This document shows, piece by piece, positions 6,147 to 10,248 of a stretch of DNA of 10,248 nt. The translations under genes were made by a program, and so were the position numbers. The stretch lies in the NCBI GenBank assembly GCA_040510575.1, contig JBEVIU010000163.1, positions 1-10,248 on the forward strand, written 5' to 3'. The notes under the pieces were generated by a model. That model worked only from the letters and a program-made list of their open reading frames with translations. It made no database searches and was not told the origin of the DNA. The stretch's first letter is position 1; every line of letters begins with the position of its first letter. This DNA is from DASUMF01 sp040510575. GTDB lineage: Bacteria; Actinomycetota; Acidimicrobiia; IMCC26256; DASPTH01.

Positions 6147-6931
6147 GACGCGCGCGGCGCGAAGTCGACGATCAGCGGGGCGTGATCAGACGGTTGCTTG
6201 CCCTTCCGCGCGTTTCGATCGATGGCCGACCAGCTGATGCGCTCCGCGAGCGGTGCGGTCACGAGCGCGAGATCGATCCGCATGCCGCGGTGCTGATGGA
6301 ACGCACCGCCGCGGTAGTCCCAGTACGTGAACAAGCCATCGTCGTCGTAGCAGTGGCGGAACGCGTCGACGAAGCCCCACTCCTCCAGCCGGGCCACGGC
6401 GGCCCGCTCGGGCACGGTCACGTGCGTGGCGCCGGCGAACGCCTTCACCGACCACACGTCGCGGTCTTCCGGGGCGACGTTGAAGTCGCCGAGCACCGCG
6501 ACCTCGTGGTCGGGTGTCTCGTTCGCGGCAAGCCAGTCGTGCAGGAGGCCGAACCACTCGAGCTTGCGCTCGTAGAACTCGGTGCCGACCTCGCGTCCGT
6601 TCGGCACGTAGACACTCACGACCCGGACACCGTCGCAGGTGGCCGCGAGCAGGCGGGCGTCCCCCTCGTACGGATCGACGATGCCCTCGTCGAAGCCCGT
6701 GGTCACCGCTTCGATGCCGACCTTCGACAGGATGGCGACGCCGTTCCATTGGTTGTGACCGTGGTGCACGCTGTCGTAGCCGAGAGCGGAGAAGGCGAGA
6801 TGCGGGAACGCGTCGTCGCTGAGCTTCGTCTCCTGGAGGCACAGCACGTCGGGCCGTGCGTACCCGAGCCACTCCTCGACGCGCTCCTGGCGGGCCTTCA
6901 GCGAATTCACGTTCCACGTCGCGATGCGCAT
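6143..6931 (-). CDS. xth: Exodeoxyribonuclease III (AP endonuclease, EEP superfamily)
   Basis: A 262-residue Xth-type enzyme that cuts DNA at abasic sites and removes 3' blocking groups in base-excision repair, with 3'-5' exonuclease activity on duplex DNA. The catalytic residues of E. coli ExoIII are all present: N7 (TWNVNSLKAR, 5-14), E34 (CLQETKL), Y108 (VYVPNG), D149 and N151 (GDFNVAPED), D220 (RIDLALV), and the D249-H250 pair (SDHAPLIVDF). ATG 6931 is chosen because homology begins at MRIATWNVNS; an upstream extension of 35 residues would read back into the CNBD gene. A TANNNT-like TAGCGT (plus 6940-6945) lies 8 nt upstream, so a start within the 20-bp gap is possible besides read-through from the CNBD gene. 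It overlaps the next gene by ATGA. Confidence 0.95.
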   Translation of the reverse strand: MRIATWNVNSLKARQERVEEWLGYARPDVLCLQETKLSDDAFPHLAFSALGYDSVHHGHNQWNGVAILSKVGIEAVTTGFDEGIVDPYEGDARLLAATCDGVRVVSVYVPNGREVGTEFYERKLEWFGLLHDWLAANETPDHEVAVLGDFNVAPEDRDVWSVKAFAGATHVTVPERAAVARLEEWGFVDAFRHCYDDDGLFTYWDYRGGAFHQHRGMRIDLALVTAPLAERISWSAIDRNARKGKQPSDHAPLIVDFAPRAS

Positions 6932-6951
6932 GGATTCGGACGCTACCCGGC

Positions 6952-7944
6952 TCAGGCTTCGCGGCGGTGGCCCTCCGCCAGCCGTTCGAGTGCGGCGCGG
7001 TCGATCTGGTCTGCGCGCGCAACCGCCACCCGACACGCAGTGGCGGCGACGAGTGACGCGGTTCGTCGGCCGCCTTCGAGCACCGAGCGCTCGCCGAGGA
7101 TCGCGCCGGGGCCGAGCTCGGCCACGGGCTCGGTGTCGATCACCACGCGGAGCACGCCGTCGAGCAGGAGGAACAGGTCGGTGCCCGTGTCACCCTGCTC
7201 GACGAGGGTCGTCCCCTTCTTGATCGCGCGGATCTCGGGCTTGGTGTCGCGGTGCATGATCATCGTGCTGAGCTCGCGTTCGAGTGCGGTCTCGACCGCG
7301 GTGACCAGCGCCGCCGAATCACGGTCGCCCCATGGCGTGTACTTGCCGAACGCGTCGCGGTACCAGTTCTTGAAGTCGGCGAGGCCGACCTTGGCGGTGA
7401 GCGCGCCGTCGTCGCCGTACACCCAGTGGCGGGGGAACGTGCTCGCGCCGAGCACCTCCGAGTGGCTCGTGCCGTCGGCGCGGATCGTCAGGGCGAGCGT
7501 CGTCCACACGGTCGGCGCCTTGAACTGGACGAACGGCGGGTGCTTCACCCGGCGCGGCGCCGGAAGCCCGGTCCGACCGCCCGTGGTCTGCACGAAGCGA
7601 ACAGCGGTGGCGGAGCGCTCGGGCTCGTGGCGGATGTCCGTCAGCGGCACGGGTTCGAACGTGGTGCGGAGCTTGGCCAGTCGCACCGTGGTGCGTCCCA
7701 TCATCCCGCCGCCCGCGTACCCGGCGTCGACGATCTCACCGCCCTTCACCTCCACCCAGGCGGCGAGATGGTTGGCGAACCGGAAGCAGCCGTCGTCGCG
7801 CATCTGCTCGAGGTCGGTGATGACGTCGGGGGGCGGATCGTCGTAGTGCGTGAACCCGACATCGAACGTGCCCTTCATGACCGGCCCGGTCACGGCTTCC
7901 GACGGGATCCACGACACGCTGGTGACCGACGACTCGATGCGCAT
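6952..7944 (-). CDS. Cyclic nucleotide-binding domain protein with large uncharacterised N-terminal domain
   Basis: A 330-residue soluble protein. The C-terminal part (about 236-320) is a CRP-type cyclic nucleotide-binding domain: IKKGTTLVEQGDTGTDLFLL (241-260), LGPGAILGERSVL (277-289) and RRTASLVAATACRV (293-306). E285 and R294 are placed to bind the ribose hydroxyls and the cyclic phosphate. No HTH follows, so it is not a CRP transcription factor. The first 230 residues form a domain I recall only as conserved in actinobacteria, with FDVGFTHYDDPPPD (27-40), VRFVQTTGGRTGLPAPRRV (115-133), GASTFPRHWVYGDDG (166-180) and WYRDAFGKYTPWGD (194-207); no function is known to me. AGGAG with 5-nt spacing precedes ATG 7944. 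It is divergent from a nucleotide cyclase gene and 20 bp upstream of xth. I infer an effector of the neighbouring cyclase's product. Confidence 0.88.
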   Translation of the reverse strand: MRIESSVTSVSWIPSEAVTGPVMKGTFDVGFTHYDDPPPDVITDLEQMRDDGCFRFANHLAAWVEVKGGEIVDAGYAGGGMMGRTTVRLAKLRTTFEPVPLTDIRHEPERSATAVRFVQTTGGRTGLPAPRRVKHPPFVQFKAPTVWTTLALTIRADGTSHSEVLGASTFPRHWVYGDDGALTAKVGLADFKNWYRDAFGKYTPWGDRDSAALVTAVETALERELSTMIMHRDTKPEIRAIKKGTTLVEQGDTGTDLFLLLDGVLRVVIDTEPVAELGPGAILGERSVLEGGRRTASLVAATACRVAVARADQIDRAALERLAEGHRREA

Positions 7945-8108
7945 GAATGCTCCTCGATCTCCTGCCGCGACGGGCCCGACCCGTCGGCTTCACGGTACGG
8001 TTTCCTGCTCCGCGGAGGCGAGGGTGACAGCCCGCGGGGCTTCGGGGTGGCAGCCTCCCCGAGGTGGGGTGCTCTCCCACCTTGTGGAATCGAGCGAATC
8101 GCGGGTGA
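7945..8108. promoter_or_regulatory. Divergent regulatory region between CNBD gene and cyclase gene
   Basis: This 164-bp gap serves both divergent genes. The CNBD gene has a clear GAGGAG ribosome site (minus, directly upstream of ATG 7944); the cyclase gene has only weak sites (GCGGGTGA before ATG 8109; GGAG too close to ATG 8118). Possible -10 boxes are TACGGT on plus (7996-8001) and TACCGT on minus (plus 7992-7997), which overlap each other. No TGTGA-N6-TCACA-like CRP site is visible. The cyclase-proximal half is taken up by stacked inverted repeats. Confidence 0.5.
8008..8082. promoter_or_regulatory. Three abutting hairpins plus a 10-bp palindrome; candidate structured RNA or operator array
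   Basis: Reading plus: perfect palindrome CTCCGCGGAG (8008-8017); hairpin AGCCC-GCG-GGGCT (8029-8041); hairpin CGGGG-T-GG-CAG-CC-T-CCCCG (8043-8061); hairpin AGGTGGG (8062-8068) with CCCACCT (8076-8082) and a 7-nt loop. The last three follow one another with at most one unpaired base. A competing long-range pairing AGGGTG (8021-8026) with CACCTT (8078-8083) would close the hairpins into one multibranch structure. No U tract follows on either strand, so these are not standard terminators. The arrangement could be a leader RNA of either divergent gene, a protein-binding array, or a dispersed palindromic repeat. Confidence 0.55.
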
Positions 8109-9485
8109 ATGGAGCCCATGGAGGGCGGCGCGAGCGGGGCGAGGGACCGGCGGATCACGGTGTTCCTGGCCGACGACAACTTGATCGTGCGCGAGGGTGT
8201 GCGCGCGCTGCTCGCGCTCGAGCCCGACCTCGAGGTCGTCGGGACCGCCGACGACTACGACAGCCTCCTCGCGGGCGCCGAAGCCGCCGCGCCGCAGGTG
8301 CTCATCACCGACATCCGCATGCCGCCCTCGTTCCAGCAGGAGGGCATCCAGGCCGCGAAGGAGCTGCGCAAGCGTCACCCGGGCACGGGCGTGGTCGTGC
8401 TGTCGCAGTACGACGACCCCGACTACGCGGTGTCGTTGCTCGGCGACGGCGCCGCGGGCTACGCCTATCTCCTCAAGGACCGGGTCGGGGAAGGTGACCA
8501 GCTCGCGCGGGCCGTGCGCGCAGTCGCGACCGGCGGCTCGGTGCTCGACCCGAAGATCGTCGAGGCGCTGGTCACGCCGGTCACCGACGACGCGGGGCTC
8601 ACCGAGTCCGACGAAGAACTGCTGCACGAGATCGCGGCAGGACGACCGATCAAGGCCATCGCGGTCGCGCAGGGCACGACGGCGGCGTCGGTGTCGAGCG
8701 CGGTCGAAGACCTGTTCCTGAAGCTGTCGGCCGGCGCGAGCACCGGCACCTCGGGTGCGCTCAAGCGGCTCCGGATGTTGCACCAGGCGATCGTCGACCG
8801 CGAAGAGCAGGGCGAGCAGCTCAGCCGGTTGTTGCCGAGCGGGTTGGCCGACAAGCTCCGTCGCGACGGCCGCCACATCGGCGAGAGCGAACGGCTCGAC
8901 GTGACCGTGCTCATGGGCGACATCCGCGGCTACACCACGATTGCGGAGCAGATCGAGCCGACCGATCTCGCGACGCAGCTCAGCGAGCACCGCGCGCAGA
9001 TGAACCGGGCGATCCTCGCGGAGGGCGGCACGGTGATGCAGTTCGTCGGCGACGCGGTGATGGCGTGCTTCGGTGCGCCCGTGCCCGTCGACGACCATGC
9101 CGACCGGGCGATCGCGGCGGCGATGGCGATGATCGAGCTCCAGCGCGTGCTCGACGGCGAGTGGGCGACCGACGGCCGACCCGCGTTCGGCCTCGGCATC
9201 GGCGTGTCGACCGGGCCGGTCGCAGCCGCGCTGCTCGGGTCGGAGGAGCGCATGGAGTACACGCTGGTCGGCGACACGGTGAACCTCGCCCAGCGGTTGC
9301 AAGACCTCGCGCGGCCTGCGGGGCGAATCGTGATGAACGAGACCACGCGCGATGCGCTCACGGCGGTGCCCGATTGCGAGGCGATGGGCGAGACCCTCGT
9401 CAAGGGTCGGACCACACCGGTGCACGCGTGGGTGATCGCCGTGAACGCTGACACCTCGGACGACAACGCGGAGGGAACCCGATGA
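8109..9485 (+). CDS. Receiver-HTH-class III nucleotidyl cyclase fusion (response-regulator cyclase)
   Basis: A 458-residue cytosolic signalling protein. Residues 15-140 form a two-component receiver: acidic pair D22-D23, phosphoacceptor D68 (VLITDIRMPP), S99 and K123. Residues 163-208 align with a NarL/LuxR HTH (LTESDEELLHEIAAG, then VEDLFLKL), but the basic DNA-contact residues are lost. A helix (215-258) with REEQGEQLSRLLPSGLADKL leads into the class III cyclase domain (about 262-446): metal aspartates D271 (GDIRGYT) and D315 (QFVGDAVMACFGAP), transition-state N392 and R396 (GDTVNLAQRL). The purine-selecting position is Q311, not the Lys of adenylate cyclases; T385 is the second. It should convert a nucleoside triphosphate to a cyclic nucleotide under control of receiver phosphorylation. 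No kinase gene is in view. The start is uncertain (8109 or 8118). Its stop overlaps the ABC gene by ATGA. Confidence 0.92.
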   Translation: MEPMEGGASGARDRRITVFLADDNLIVREGVRALLALEPDLEVVGTADDYDSLLAGAEAAAPQVLITDIRMPPSFQQEGIQAAKELRKRHPGTGVVVLSQYDDPDYAVSLLGDGAAGYAYLLKDRVGEGDQLARAVRAVATGGSVLDPKIVEALVTPVTDDAGLTESDEELLHEIAAGRPIKAIAVAQGTTAASVSSAVEDLFLKLSAGASTGTSGALKRLRMLHQAIVDREEQGEQLSRLLPSGLADKLRRDGRHIGESERLDVTVLMGDIRGYTTIAEQIEPTDLATQLSEHRAQMNRAILAEGGTVMQFVGDAVMACFGAPVPVDDHADRAIAAAMAMIELQRVLDGEWATDGRPAFGLGIGVSTGPVAAALLGSEERMEYTLVGDTVNLAQRLQDLARPAGRIVMNETTRDALTAVPDCEAMGETLVKGRTTPVHAWVIAVNADTSDDNAEGTR

Positions 9486-10219
9486 ACGAGCCCGCAGAGC
9501 AGGTCCGCGATCAGGCGGTCGTGGTCACGCGTGGTCTGCGCAAGACGTTCGAGTCAGAGGGCGCGCCAGTGCGCGCGCTCCGGGGCGTCGACTTCACGAT
9601 GACGCCGGGTGAGTTCGTGGCGGTCATGGGGCCATCGGGCTGCGGGAAGTCGACCCTCCTCAACGTGATCGCGGGGCTCGACACGCCGACCGACGGCGAC
9701 GTGGCGGTTGCCGGTGAGACGTTGGTCGGGCGCAGCGAGGACGAGCTCGCGATCATGCGCCGCCGTCACATCGGGATCGTGTTCCAGTTCTTCAACCTGC
9801 TCGAGGGCATGAGCGTGCTCGAGAACGTGACCCTGCCCGCGGTGATCGCCGGCGCCCCGCGCAAGCGGGCCGAGACGCGCGCTCGCGATCTGCTCGACCT
9901 GCTCGGCCTCGCCGACAAGGCGCCCGACGCGCCGGGCGTGCTCTCCGGCGGGCAGCGGCAACGACTCGCGATCGCCCGCGCGTTGGCCAACGAGCCGACG
10001 CTCCTGCTGGCCGACGAGCCGACCGGCGCGCTCGACTCCGAAGGCGGACGCGAGGTGCTCGAGCTGTTCCGGCGACTCCACGCCGGGGGCCAGGCGATCC
10101 TGATGGTCACCCACGACGACGAGGTCGCGGCCGCCGCAGACCGAATCGTGCGCATGCGCGACGGCAGCATCGTGACCGAGAGTGATGGCGCGACCGCCGT
10201 GACCACGGCGGTGTCCTGA
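9482..10219 (+). CDS. ABC transporter ATP-binding protein, MacB/LolD (FtsX-permease partner) type
   Basis: A 245-residue ATPase subunit expected to pair with FtsX-like permeases in export or envelope mechanotransmission rather than nutrient uptake. Seen: Walker A GPSGCGKST (50-58), Q-loop Q102 (IVFQFFNLLEGMSVLENV), signature LSGGQRQR (154-161), Walker B LLLADEP (174-180; catalytic E179), D-loop GALD (182-185) and H-loop H211 (MVTHD). The sequence TGALDSEGGREVLELFRRLH (181-200) and the short acidic tail suit the MacB/LolD group. All motifs are intact. The ATG overlaps the cyclase stop (ATGA), which implies shared transcription and coupled translation. The likely permease starts 6 bp downstream of its stop. 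Substrate is unknown. Confidence 0.94.
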   Translation: MNEPAEQVRDQAVVVTRGLRKTFESEGAPVRALRGVDFTMTPGEFVAVMGPSGCGKSTLLNVIAGLDTPTDGDVAVAGETLVGRSEDELAIMRRRHIGIVFQFFNLLEGMSVLENVTLPAVIAGAPRKRAETRARDLLDLLGLADKAPDAPGVLSGGQRQRLAIARALANEPTLLLADEPTGALDSEGGREVLELFRRLHAGGQAILMVTHDDEVAAAADRIVRMRDGSIVTESDGATAVTTAVS

Positions 10220-10225
10220 GGCGTC

Positions 10226-10248
10226 GTGGGAGCAGTTTGGTTCCGCGT
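10226..10248 (+). CDS. Start of a probable FtsX-like ABC permease (cut by right edge)
   Basis: Only seven codons are visible: GTG then GAVWFR, which resembles the usual beginning of actinobacterial FtsX/MacB-type permeases ('M-x-AVW-x-R'). TGAGG (10217-10221), which contains the ATPase stop, could act as a ribosome site but is close (4 nt). The position right after a MacB/LolD-type ATPase makes a permease the expected next gene. The call rests on context and very few residues. Confidence 0.5.

Noticed and set aside
6932..7036. 35-residue N-terminal extension of exonuclease III
   Set aside because: Overlaps the end of the CNBD gene, is Arg/Gly/Pro-rich, and family proteins begin at MRIATWNVNS.
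6182..7846. Plus-strand 554-residue open frame
   Set aside because: Antisense to xth and the CNBD gene, which have complete motifs; no recognisable domain of its own.
8029..8082. Hairpins as an intrinsic transcription terminator
   Set aside because: They lie between divergent starts, where no gene ends, and no U-rich run follows on either strand.
7890..9425. Minus-strand 511-residue open frame
   Set aside because: Antisense shadow of the cyclase fusion, His/Arg-rich with no domain; a product of high GC content.

Overview
The window is dense, very GC-rich DNA with strong G/C third-position preference, GTG as well as ATG starts, several 4-nt gene overlaps and possible leaderless genes. Together with the protein families (mycobacterial-type EtfB/EtfA, a 'plasmid stabilization'-type small basic protein, class III cyclases, Thr/Ser-rich anchored exoproteins) this points to a high-GC actinobacterium. 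An Acidimicrobiia-like lineage is my guess from sequence style, not proven. No tRNA, rRNA, CRISPR, insertion sequence or phage gene is visible.

Layout. Positions 1-1021 (minus) hold a geranylgeranyl-reductase/FixC-type flavoprotein cut by the left edge. It diverges from etfB (1172-1951) and etfA (2043-3008), the two subunits of electron transfer flavoprotein. A Cof-type HAD phosphatase (3027-3842, minus) converges on etfA and diverges, only 23 bp apart, from rsgA (3866-4852), the ribosome-assembly GTPase. A minus-strand run then reads right to left: a cyclic-nucleotide-binding-domain (CNBD) protein (7944-6952), exodeoxyribonuclease III (6931-6143), a membrane-anchored Thr/Ser-rich exoprotein (6146-5655), a doubtful single-TM protein (5624-5058) and a small basic protein (5175-4849) that meets rsgA tail to tail. 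Finally, on plus, a receiver-HTH-class III nucleotide cyclase fusion (8109-9485) overlaps an ABC ATPase gene (9482-10219), followed by the first codons of a probable FtsX-type permease (10226 to the edge).

The most interesting region is about 6950-10248. A cyclase that carries its own response-regulator receiver is divergent from a protein with a C-terminal cyclic-nucleotide-binding domain fused to a large uncharacterised N-terminal domain. The 164-bp spacer between them holds three abutting hairpins. This looks like a compact second-messenger circuit: a phosphorelay input, a cyclic nucleotide made by the cyclase, and a non-DNA-binding CNBD effector, with an ABC exporter and DNA-repair/envelope genes in the flanking operons. 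The circuit is inferred from gene order and domains. The cyclase has Gln where adenylate cyclases have their adenine-selecting Lys, so its product is open.

The left part is redox metabolism. EtfBA collects electrons from acyl-CoA and similar dehydrogenases, and the divergent flavoprotein belongs to the broad superfamily that includes ETF:quinone oxidoreductase-like FixC, so a redox partnership is possible. No gene-free stretch exceeds 300 bp; the longest gaps are 164, 150 and 91 bp and are described below.
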